The position numbers and the translations under genes are program-made. Of a DNA stretch of 64,000 bases, positions 12,701 through 25,429 are shown piece after piece. Origin of the DNA: Dendrophyllia cribrosa. Lineage: Eukaryota; Cnidaria; Anthozoa; Scleractinia; Dendrophylliidae. Every line of letters starts with the position of its first letter. Position 1 is the stretch's first letter. Location: assembly GCA_024195265.1 (NCBI GenBank), contig JAJLRJ010000006.1:17471641-17535640 (forward strand), given 5' to 3'. The notes beneath the pieces are model-generated. The model was not told where the DNA came from. It saw only the letters and a list, made by a program, of their open reading frames with translations, and did not search any database.

Positions 12701-15700
12701 AGGAGGCAATCCCAAGGGAAATGGAAACAGCCCCCCCCCCCCCCCCCCCGCCCCCGCCTCCCCCCATACAAGGGAGTAAAATGCGAGGGCAATATGACAA
12801 AGGGAGGGCCCATGGGACAATGCAGAGACTTGTGAAAGAGCAAGGGGCGTGCTAGCAAGGACTTGTGAATTATAAGTGCTGTAAATAGTAAACAAATGAC
12901 AGCCCGTGAAGCCTACGAGGACAAAACTTTAAAAGCGGGGTGAACAACAAACAAACACACAAAAATATTAATTTGATATGCAAATTAAAATATCACAAAA
13001 TCCCAGAGGACCAAATGTAAAAGCAGAGGTAACACATATAATACAAACAGCGCGTAAAAGCAGGACGAAAGGGCAAAAGTTAGCGAATATAAAGCCCAAA
13101 GGGCGAAATGTTCAAACCAGGGCGACAAATATCAAATTTATAAAGAGCCCGCAAAAGCCCAAAGGGCAATCGTTCAAAGCAGGGCGAACAAATATCAAAT
13201 TTATAAACAGCCCGCAAGACGCCAAAGGGCGAAACGTTCAAAGCAGGGCGAACAAATATCAAATTAAAAAAACAGCCCGCAAAACGCCCAATAAAAGGGC
13301 GAAACGTTCAAAGCAGGGCGAGCAAATATTAAATTTATAAACAGCCCGCAAAACGCCCAAAGGGCGAGGCGTTCAAAGCAGGGTGAACAAATATCAAATT
13401 TATAAAACAGCCCGCAAAACGCCCAATGAAAGGGCGAAGCGTTCAGAGCAGGGCGAACAAATATCAAATTTATAAACATAAGAATAAAAGGCAGCCCGGT
13501 TTAACAATATATTGAATACAAGTAAACGAGGACGAAACTGTAGGGAAGGGAAACAGATATAAATAAAGTTGGCAAACCTCAAGAGAGATTTCATAAGCTA
13601 GAGCAGCGCCTTGTGCTTCGCCTTGTGCTGTGCCTTGTGCTGCTGGTTCAGGGTGTAAAACAGCGTCGTTTTGAGGTGGAGCGTTGGGAAGGACAGCTTG
13701 GGCTTGAGGGAAGCTGTTGGGGCTGGTAAAGTACAACTTGGGCTGCAACGACGGCTTCTCGTTCTTGGCGAGGTCGTTAAACGTGAACTGCGATTTCTGG
13801 AGCGTGAGCCATATAAACGTACAGGACACGGACGTGCGAGAAAGGAGAGCGAATATAGAATGGATTCTCCTTATATACGCTTAAGTGAGACCGCTGAGAA
13901 TAGGAAGTCAGCTTGGTGCAGTGATGAACGAGGGAAAAGCGGAAGCTCGGGGTTGGTGACGCAAAAGAATTTTGAAACTTAAATATGCGTGCATAAATTT
14001 GCATGCACTAATGTGACAACAAAAAGAAAAAAAGAAAAAGAAAAACGGAGAGCAAACCTTGACTCATGCCACTCCGGCAAATACAGTATGTACACCCGCC
14101 TTCCTAGTCCGAGCCACGTTAAAGTGTATATGACAGATTTTCTTTTATTTGCTTGATGGAATCTACACCGTGTTCTGATAAGAAAATCTAAAAATGATAT
14201 CGATTTTTCATTTCCGCGTTTTAGCAGTCTAAAAACGTGTGTAGCCAGTAAAATTAAAGGCCCATGTTCACCCAATTTCGATTTTCCGTCTGTGCGCAAA
14301 GCAGATTGGGTGAACATGGGCCTTTAAATATGCGGAAGTAACCGAATAATTAACTTAGGATTTTAGCATTTATCTATTTATTTTAGAATTTCATTACCAG
14401 TATAGTGTTTAAGAGGATTTTAGCATTTTATAAGAATTTTTATACTATTATATTTTTAGGATAACTTGTATCATAATTATTATAGTGTCCCCAATTAGTC
14501 CATATGGGCTAAACAAATTGACACTTAAATAAAGTTCTTATTATTAAATTTCACTTCTGGTGGGGTACAATACCGCGCATTGCCATTGCCAGATTAGTGC
14601 CAGATTAGTGTACTAATAGCAATCATCTCAATAGGCCATTTCCGAGTTGCTTTTTGTCTCGTTATCAGAGTGAGGCTTGGTGCACAACCTTTCATGTGAA
14701 AATTAGTTTTATTTACATGTGAATGAAAACTAATTTTCATATGAAAGGTTGTGCACCAAGCCTCGCTTTGATAACGAGACAAAAAGCAACTCGGAAATGG
14801 CCTAAAAGTTAAAGTTTTAAAAAGAAAGACCGGGGATATTCCGCTGTGACGTCAATACCAGAATGCCAGTTTCGCGGTTTCTCGGTTCCTCCGTTTTTTG
14901 GTATGCCCTGAGGAAGAAACATTGTTCTATTAAGGTGTGTTATCTATGGTTGTAGCAACACGCAACAAAAAAAACGTAGGAAACCAAGGAAACGCGAAAC
15001 AAGTATTCTGGTATTGACGTCACAGCCCGCTATACCCAGTCTTTCTTCCTACGCGGTATTGTATCCCACCGGACGTGAAATTTCACGTTTTTAGATAGCT
15101 AAAACAAGGAGAAGAAAAAATCGATATTGAATAACTATTCTTGACTTTCTTATCAGAACACCATGTAGATTCGCTCAAGCGAATAAAAATAAGTCTGTCA
15201 TATACACCGTTAAGGAATATACGCCGTTTGGGCATGCTGGTGTCCAAGAGAGCTAACCAACGGCCTTTATATAGACTCTGGGGTACGTTCTACTTACATG
15301 TGTGCCAAGCAAATCATTTAACAAGAACATTTTTTCTCGTAACTTGAAGTCAGTGATATGCTGCATGAGCGCATGCTCCTTTTCTGAGGCGGTTCTGCAG
15401 GTGTCCAGCTCCAATAGGTTGGTTATAAGAGTCTCAACTACGTAATACGGCGTGTGCGCATGCGTCATGTCAGCTTCCACGTAATCGACCCTGAGAAAAG
15501 AGAATGTGAGCATAGAACGATTTCTTATAACGATTTTCAAACCTCGTGCCATATTTACAGTTACGAGGAAGACTACTCATCATACAGTATAACAGTGATT
15601 CCGTTTGGTCGGAAATAATACCGAGCATTGTTTCAAACATATAAGGGGAAGTTAGACGATTCTACATGATAACCTTCTGGTCTAACCTCTTCCAAATAGT

Positions 15701-18700
15701 TTAAAGCTACTACTTTTAAAAACGAGAATGCAATGCTTAGGGTTCACATTTGCTTTTATATTCATCTGAGATTTTTCTGCCTCTGGATCGGGTTCACATA
15801 AACTTTCAAATTCTCTAGAATTCCCTTGAGTGTTTGTATAAGCTAATGTAAGCACACACAGCATTTTAAAATCTCTGTATAAAACAACCAACATGCTATT
15901 TGAGAGCTAAATTAAACGGCTAAATCGGTGCTAATCGTTTTAGTTATTTTTTCTGGAAACAACGATCAAAATAAATTGAAAGATGTCGAAAACTCTAGTT
16001 GTTTTATATGGCAGCAAATTACAATTGTCATTGCTTCATTAAACGCACGCAATGAGAAATGATCAGTACTAAAAGCGTTGATGCTAGGAAAGAAAAAATG
16101 TCGTATAATAAACAATTAGAGACTTTAAACTACGACAGCGACGGCTTAACGAAAATGTAGGATTACTGACTCTACACATGCCTTATACACTCAGGTACAT
16201 TTCCCTGTCGGAATCTGTACAACTACAAAGCAAATGACCATATATCAGGTTTTAACGAGGAACGTGTAAGCATCACAGATAATTTTTCTTTCTCTATCTG
16301 ACAGGAACGCCGTTCTTACGATTTAGGTTCCTACGTAACTTGCCTACATTAGGCAACGTGAACGAATCGAATCGTCGCAAATTAGTTTAAAAGAACGGAA
16401 GTTCAGTTATGAACTAACATTTTCCTTGCCGTTACCACTGTGATTCCTTAAAGTTCATAAGTTATTCAACAAACAGGTGGGTGGCTCGATGCACCCGCGA
16501 TTCTCCCTACCTCACGTCTCGGTGCATGGGTTGGAGGGGAAAATCGTGGGGGCATCGAGACACCAAGGGCTGGAGACTCCGCTTCTGGGTATTATAAAGA
16601 GTCAACTTTCTGCTATTTCTTACTTGAAGTTTTCGTCCTCAGCAGTGTCCATAAGCGCTTCCATAACTCTTGTTTTTCCAATTCCTCCTTCTCCTTCGAT
16701 CACCACAACTCGCCTATTACCCCTCACACGAGCATCGTCACATTTAATGGCGTGAAAAAGCTCCCTCATCTCATCTATTTCCTTCCCTCGCCCTGAAATA
16801 ACTCAAACAGCTAAATATTGCTTCCTTTTTAATATAACAATGGGACTATGTTTGGTACATAAAGCGTCGCGAACTCGCCCGCTGGAAAAACGGGCGATAG
16901 GTCAGATTGTGTTTCTAAAAGAACTAACTGCTTAACCTTTTTACTCCCAGAGTCACACATTGAGTCATGTTGTGTGGTTCGAACGTTTGAGTCTGTAAAC
17001 AAACTCTACAGTGTGTTTGTCCAATTAAAATATCCCTAAGCAGTCCTTTGCAATGTTGTTTTCAATGTTGTTACATTTGTGTCATTATACGGTCAGCCTC
17101 GCCGCGTAAACGTTTTTTTAGTTGTCAGGTAAAGTCGCGCTTTGGTTGTTTTTTCTATTACCTTAAGATTTGTTATCGGCAGGGTTAGTCTCAATGGTAG
17201 CACCACTTCATAGATCGGGGGTAAATGGTCCTTATTCTTCCAATAGTCGTTTTGGGGTGATTTCCGTGACCAGCTCTGGTGCGTTTAGTATTCTTGTAGT
17301 ATTGGGCTTGGGTGACCTACGCGCTCATGCCTGAAAGACTTGTCTGTGTGTGTACGGTTGTGTAGTGGAGGCAAAATTGATATTTGTGAAAACTTACCGA
17401 GAATAGGATACTCATATTCCTCCTCTTCCACCTCTCGGCTGCGAAAAAAAAGCAGGACAACAGAAATTTTTAAACTTTAGCATGTATATATAACAAATGT
17501 ATAAATTTAGTTTTTTTTTTCTTTTCTAGCACCTTTTTTTTATTGATGAGTACATATCATTATTACAATACATTACACTATATATACAGAAATATACGTA
17601 CATAAAAGGACGCATCTACTATACATGAGTTATCAATATCATACAATAATTTAGTTATAGTTTTGTATAGCCCTGCTGTATAAATTTAGTTAATCAACAT
17701 AAACTGATGCAGCTCTTACTCGTGATGTTTGTTATATTCCCTCACTGTTCCTGGTTCAGCGATACCTTTCAGTTTTATAAAGGGCAAAGTGACGAAATCC
17801 TCCTTCTTTAACTTTGATTTGCCTGACTTGTACGTATCATCATCACATGACAGGACGCCTGGGTAATTCACCATAAGTCTGGCCGCCATGTTCACTTTCC
17901 GCCCGATAACTGTTAAAATAGGTCGGACAGAAATTTCTTGAGAAATTGCTGCGCTTTTTCAACAATATGCAAAATGAGACTAACGTTTGCGTTTTGACGC
18001 TGCCGTCAATCGTAACTATATCGCCGATAATTGTTTTTTTATCTAGTCACTACCAAGGTAGCTATAAATATTGACTAATGAGGGGAAATATGCTGCCTTC
18101 CCTTTTTTGTTCATTTTTAAGTGGACCGTTGCCATATATGGCGACGTACCCACATCATAAAATGTAGTTTTTTTTCCTGGGTGATTTGGCGACGTACCTA
18201 CTTCATGCATTACGTCATCCAGTTCTCTCTTATTTCATACAATGCACATTTATGTTCATCGTTTTCGAAACAGATTTTACTTTATTTGAACCAGTGTCGG
18301 CCATTACTAAGTATAATAACTGGGACTAAACTGCCCACTTGTGAAGCCGTAATCGGCTATTTGCTTTAATAAAGAGACAATATCGTGTGAATATGTGTAG
18401 GGAATATGAACAGGGCAATACAAATATCTTTCATTGCTTTGCTATTCAATAGTAAAAAATAACAATAAAATTGTGAGTACAATTTAAAATTCGCGCTACC
18501 ATGTCCCAATCAGCCGCCACCATCTTAACAGACAGTGGGCAATTATTACTATTAAGTATAATCACCCCAGCACAAGAATGATTGAACTGATTCAACTGAA
18601 AAATACAGATTGGTATGAAGAAAAAGTGGTTGTTTCTGTGTGTACCGGAGGACAGATGACGTAAAATAAAAGGGACAAAGAACGCCGGACAATAATACAA

Positions 18701-21022
18701 ATGCAAAGCAAGACCAACTATAATACCTCACAAACAATAGAAGACAATAACCCGGTTTACACGACAAGCGTTTTGGGCACGGCACCCCTGACTTTGGGCA
18801 CCCGTGCCTAAAATTTTAGGCACGGCACCCTCAATTTGTATCGTGTAAATGGAAATGTGTTGGGCGCGGGTGCCTAAAAATTTAGGGGTGCCGAGACCCT
18901 GTGAACAGGTGGCCCCGTGCCCGTTTTTTAGGGGTGCCGTGCCCAAATTTTCTCTTCTCGCCGAGAACTGTGGTTCAAATTCAAGATGGCGTCCAGTTCC
19001 ACCAGCAAAGTAACGTGGTCGGAGGAGGCGACAAAGCTTCTTATCGAACTTTTTAGCGAGGAAAGCATCCAATTATCGTTAGAGGCTTCCAAAACATCCA
19101 AAGTGTCCAAACAATTTTTATTATTGGCTGGTTTACAACAGCTAGCATGGCTTGCACAAACATTCTGCGCCTGTTAACGTTGTTTATAAAAGCAGTAAAT
19201 GAGCGGTTTTCTCCCTCCGCTATATATTCCTGAAAAATTGTATTTCTTCGCTTCCTCATGAAATACCATAACAAAAAAGTATTTCGTCTGCGTCTTGTTC
19301 CAATGTCGACCGCCGTGTTGAAAGTGGTTAAGCCGCTGACAAATGCATCGATATGCTCATAAATTTAGAGGTGCCGTTTCTAATTTTAGCAGTGCCCGTT
19401 AAAAAATTAGCGGTGCCCAAAATAAAGAAAATTTTGTCGTGTAAACAGACAATTGACGGCAATGACGGGCCGAACATTTAGGCACGGGTGCCCAAAGTTA
19501 GGGGTGCCGTGCCCAAACACGCTTGTCGTGTAAACCGGGCTAATGAGTACCGGTACACGCAGAAAGACCCGAAAAAGTCGACTTTAGCTTCCAACCTCAC
19601 AATCCCCACTCCACTATCACCAAAACCACTACCTGTCTTCGACAGTAAGCCAACGTTTTACTCGGTTTGCCGAGAAAGTAACAATATCACAAGCGGGAGA
19701 ATAATAATATTCTATTCTGGGAAATTGGGGGTGATTTGGTTTTAAATGATGTAACGTTATTATTAATTTACCTGTATACTCGTGTCGGTCCCGGTGACCT
19801 ACCACGCCACAGAACGCACGGCCAGTTGTTACACCGATGGACTCGTTACTAAAAACAGTTAAATACTCAACAGTTACGAATGAATTCTTTATCTACTTCT
19901 ATGCGTCCTTTTAGACTCGTTGCTCATGATTATGCAATTTCTGTTAGCATGAACATGATAGCCAGTTCATCAACAAGGAGGACAAGTTTGTTGCATCATA
20001 TTTGAGGAGCGTGTTTTGAAGCCTTCTAAGAGTTATAAGCTGCAAACTTGGGAATACCTTACCTGAGCTGCAGGTATATATACAATTACTTAAGAACTCT
20101 ATGGAACTTGAAAAACAAATTGCGTTTGACAACAACACCATAAACTCCTTTCAAAAGAAGTGGTCTCGCTTTAAGAAAAACCCCTCACAAAATGAGACGA
20201 CATAATTACCATTGTAGTATTGTGGCAAAGCAATGTATAACGTACTTGAAGTGGATAGCTTTTAGTTCTCTGTATGTGCTCTTTCTATATATATATATAT
20301 ATTTACTATTTCACTTATAACTGAGTGTTCATTAAATTATGTTATGTTAATTATAAGTATTGCATTAAATGTATGTAACACTACGCATGTATGTGGAAAT
20401 ATTAATAAAAAAGACGTTGCATTAAAAAAAGTATCGTATTGTAAGTAGTGTAAGTATCGTATTGTAAGTAGTGTAAGTATCGTATTGTAAGTAGTGTAAG
20501 TATCGTATTGTAAGTAGTGTAAGTATCATATTGTAAGTAGTGTAAGTATCGTATTGTAAGTAGTGTAAGTATCATATTGTAAGTAGTGTAAGTATCGTAT
20601 TGTAAGTAGTGTAAGTATCGTATTGTAAGTAGTGTAAGTATCATATTGTAAGTAGTGTAAGTATCGTATTGTAAGTAGTGTAAGTATCGTATTGTAAGTA
20701 GTGTAAGTATCATATTGTAAGTAGTGTAAGTATCATATTGTAAGTAGTGTAAGTATCGTATTGTAAGTAGTGTAAGTATCGTATTGTAAGTAGTGTAAGT
20801 ATCATATTGTAAGTAGTGTAAGTATCATATTGTAAGTAGTGTAAGTATCATATTGTAAGTAGTGTAAGTATCGTATTGTAAGTAGTGTAAGTATCGTATT
20901 GTAAGTAGTGTAAGTATCATATTGTAAGTAGTTTAAGTATCGTATTGTAAGTAGTATATGTAGTAATAAAACCTTATTTAAAAAAAAAAAAAAAAAAAAA
21001 AAACTATTTATACATGAGCTTG

Positions 21023-21053
<31 letters not shown>

Positions 21054-24000
21054 TTATAAGCTATTTGGCACAAATCATTTGCCTTTTGAAATTTCTTGGA
21101 AACAATTTGGTGAGATCAATCCGGGATCTGTCCATTTCTTAAAATAGACAGTATCCCGAGCCCTTAAAATCGTCTTTATAGCGAAATTTGGACTGCTTTG
21201 GGTACGAATCAGAATGATTCTTTTCATTGTGGATATTAATAATAATAATATATAATCAATGGCCGAGGAAAACACAAAAAAATCCGACTGCCTTCTTTAT
21301 TTTCCATGTTGTTTTGAGTTCTAAAATACATCTTTCTCTCTAATAATAATAATAATAAGTAAATACTAATACACACGTGATTTCCATGATCTGGTGTAGC
21401 GCGTCCAGTATCCGATGGCCGGCCTTCAATGCACGTGCGGGGTCATCCTCATGCTTATCTCCTGGTAGACCAAATATTACTATAAAGGTACATCCCTGCC
21501 GGGAAATATGGCAAACATTATTATAAAATGTACAACCTTGCTGGGAAATATGCCAAAAAATATTAGTTGCTCAGAATGTGCAGTTATCCAAAAGTGATTT
21601 GGCAAACTAGTTGTCTGCTTTTAGCTAAAAATAACAAGTAATAATCGATCGGTGTACATGTAAATAAAGTGCGACAATTGTCTTACGACTGGTCATATAC
21701 TTCGTATACAAGTTACCGACATACAATCTCAAACAGAAATTGTTTTGTAAATCAAAACTACCACTATTGCGTACAGCCATAAGCATATTTCAATAACGAC
21801 GCCCAAAAATTAGAAAAATTGACATTTTGCTGATAAAGAAGAAGAAGAAGAAGAACAACAACAACAACAACAAGATGGTTACACAGTGTGACCTCACACA
21901 TATATATTTAAACACAAATAAGATTTTGATCACACTTTGTTCCAATTAATTGTTTGTTCTTGGCTCAGTCGGTGGTCATTTTGACTCATTTATATGCATT
22001 CAGCTGATGCTAGGTCTGGAACAGTGCGGAGTCTGGGACCACTGTTGCTTAAGGAAGAAAATTATTTGGAGCATAGTTTGTAGCTTTCAAATCCCCTCCC
22101 TCATTTTGAAAGTGACTATATAGATTCCAGACCTCTCACTAGTCTGGGGTCATCACGTCAGTCTTGATTAAGCTGGCTTTTCTTCTTACCTTGTCAAAGG
22201 AGAAGACTTTGTTCAGATTACCTGCCATTGTAAATTTGTAAATTCAAGAATTAAAAGAGCGATTCGTACAGAACCTTATAATCAAATATGCTATTGTGTT
22301 ATACAAACAAGCTGACAATTTACGATCCTGGGCTGGGTTGTTCAAAACACGATTAGCTAACCTAGAGTTATTGTCAATTTTAAATCCTCTCCAAGTAACA
22401 TTTTTTAAACAATTTATGCCCAACGGTTTCGACTGCCTTTTTCTTTACAATTAGGTTACAACTAGCTTTTCAAAATACGTTTTGTGACATCCTGGGATGG
22501 CTGTAATAGGCCATTTTGGGCCCTGGCTCGTTAATTTGTAGCATTGCTTACCTCTCAGTCTCCTCGCACTTTCGTAAATAACCTCGAAAGCCTTTTGCAG
22601 AGCCCACGAATGAGAACTTCCTTTTATGGGTAGCACCATATTTATGAACAGCACAGAGACCTGGCGCATTTCAGACAGCCATTCTAGGTCCTGGCCATGA
22701 TCGATCTACAACATCACGAAATAACAGGGCGGTGTGAAAATTGCGATAAATTAACAATTGCAATTTAATTCAATGGAGCATAATTCAGGGAGTTGAAATC
22801 AAGAATTCCGTCGGTTATTGATCGATAACATCAACAGAATAAAAGCATGGCAGAATAACCTAAATTTTGCGTCGTCAAATTGTCGGAGATTGATTAAAAA
22901 ACTTGCAATTATTTGGCAAACAGCTACTCATGTTGAGTATGAACGCATAACAAAACGCTGAATGATTAACGCAAGAAAAATGAATGGCTCAGCTGAATTA
23001 GCTGGTACAATACAAACCTTTGAAAGAACAGGTTTGGAAACATAGGCACGAAGATCCGCAATGTCCTGATCATTGAGTTTGCTGTAAATATCGGTTCGGT
23101 GATCTGAAAAAAAGATATATCAGGCTGATCAGGGGCTATTGCTATAACTACTGCATCAAGGCATTCTAAAACGAACCGCAAAGTAAGATATTACCTGGTA
23201 TCAAAGAAAGGAAATTGTCAGTTAAAATACTTTTTGGGAGGTTGATATCTTATTTTCAAACATTTCTAGATCGTGATATTCTTGTTTCAGGATGGGTATA
23301 AATTTGCGTTTACTCTCCAGTCCTGGAGAACAACAGAATGTTGAAAGCAGAAACAATGTTAGCTCTGTTTGGTTGGAGCATGTTCAGTAAACAATTATAT
23401 TCAACCGACTTAAACACAACTTAATTAATAACTGGAAATAAAAGAACAATTCATGATTATCAATAAATGTAGAAGAACCGCTGTTAAGTCCGATTGCTTT
23501 CGACATTCAATAATAAAAGGTGGGATGTACTCCACGGAGAAAAAATGATTGCTTCCTATTGGACTAACCTGGGTCGTAAAAACTGTCGCTTTTCAGCAAT
23601 TCGCCAGTCTTTTTACATATCTGGTCCTTCTGTTCCGATTGGCTCTTCTTGCTGAAGATTCTGGGAAGCTTTAGCTGTGGATGATAGCGAGACAGCAAAG
23701 TCCCCATGTGAGGAGCGAATAATCTCTTGGCCACTGATGGAGTTGATAACAAGACAGCGTCTGTCGATAATAAGCCAGACATAAGAGCCAGTTTTACTTC
23801 GGTTGGGTTTACTGTGGTTCTTGTTGAGGACGTTTCCTCTACTTTTGCACCGGCTACCTAAAAAGAACCCAAGTAGGAAAATGTTAATGAGATGATGATG
23901 GTGATGTTAAGAGACGAGAATAAGTTGTAAATAAGCTGGCTCTTCCACAGCCCCGCAGCGAGTACATGTATCTAAAGAGACGTTTTCTATAAAGCGGAGC

Positions 24001-25398
24001 CGAATTGTGGAACAGTCTATCATCCGACCTACGCCTAGCAGCATCTTTACACGATTTAAAGACGACAGTTTCTGAATCAGTTTTACACACAGCTTTCTTT
24101 ATTTTATTATGTCATTAGTTAGTTAGTTAGTTTTCTAAGGATTGCAGCAAACAATTCATTAAGCAAATTCGCAAGTTTCACTTTGACAGCTCACAGTAGT
24201 TAGATAATTTTACATTTTAATTGTAATAGACCTTCCCCGCATTCCTGTGAACAAAGGCACCAACTCGAGGCTGGGGTGGACAAAATACAGTGATTTGTAT
24301 GAAATTGTCCACCCAAGCCTCGACCTCGTTTCATTGTGTGTGCTCACTGGAGTGGAATACAAGAAAGGTCTATTATGAATATCATTTTAATATTTTTGTA
24401 GCTGTAATTTCTGTTTGTTCTTAGTTTTACCTTATGTTGTGGAGTACCTGCAAACTAGCTGTACAGCTAAGTGTACTTTTCACGTTAAATAAAGTATTGT
24501 ATTGTATTGTATTGTATATTGTATTGTATGGCTGAAGGACTTTTACCGTATATAAATAAAGTCATATATTCTATTTTTATCTATTCTGTTTTATTCTATT
24601 CTATACTATTCTATTCTATTTTATTCTATTCTATTCTATTCTATTCTATTCTATTCTACTTTATAGAAAAAATCTAAGACCCCGACGGGAGTCAAACCCA
24701 TGACCTTCCGAAACAAAACCCAACAACGGTCGGACTCTCAAACCACTTGAGCTGCAAGGTAATTTGTGGTGAGCTCGATCATTCACTAGGTTCAAGTTCA
24801 AGTTCAAGTTTATTGCCACATTGGTTGCCCTACATAGTGCTGGGGTCAGCAATGTTGAAGGCGTCATAAACGGAAAGATTTTAGTTTTAAAGTCTGTACA
24901 TTAATCACGAAGCCGACTTACCCTGTAATGTACTCCATCCTCCATGATTTCAATCAGGAACAAAGATTGGTCACAATTCAAAAAAGCCAAACGCGACAAA
25001 ATTATCGCCCCAGGCTCCGCCCACTTCTCCGCTGCGTTCACGTCATCAACCGCTGAGCCTGAAAGATCGAAGTGCTTACTCTCCGGGATTCCTACATGCG
25101 TGACTTGCATTTTACCAACCGATAAAGCGATCTTGACTCCGAGCATAACACCTACATCAGTCATGTAGTTATCACACTCTTCTTGAATGGCTATGCTACA
25201 AATGATGGCTTTGTTAATTAGAAGAGTCACGTCCAGTGTGCTGTCTTCAGACTTCCATAAGGCAAGAAGTGCATCGCCTGTAAAGATCAATCATGCATTA
25301 TTCGTTAACCCAGCTTTAACTCCTGTGTATAAGTTCCAAATTGAAAAAAAGCTCCAAATTTCTCATCACGGCCTACACTGATAGTACCATGAGTTAAA

Positions 25399-25429
<31 letters not shown>

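Larger units (their letters stand above)
14100..15240. mobile_element. Long inverted-repeat element beside sAC exon 15
   Basis: Sequence at about 14115-14235 (GTGTATATGACAGATTTTC... TTCTGATAAGAAAATC ... TTTTAGCAGTCTAAAAACG) is inverted at about 15088-15215. An inner pair (GGTGGGGTACAATACCGCG at 14560-14578 and its inverse near 15053-15075) and a further pair at 14823-15046 continue the fold. Other foldbacks (14254-14327, 14632-14804) are nested in it. The right arm ends within about 60-100 bp of the sAC exon at 15298-15490. Confidence 0.7.

Noticed and set aside
13030..13490. CRISPR-like array of regularly spaced repeats
   Set aside because: Units are contiguous minisatellite copies with no unique spacers, and the DNA is eukaryotic.
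12493..13600. Several minus- and plus-strand ORFs in minisatellites
   Set aside because: Low-complexity, repeat-derived, open on both strands, no start or splice support.
20402..20713. 103-codon minus-strand ORF with repeated YDTYTTYN
   Set aside because: Produced entirely by the 23-bp minisatellite, whose length is not a multiple of 3, so all frames recur.
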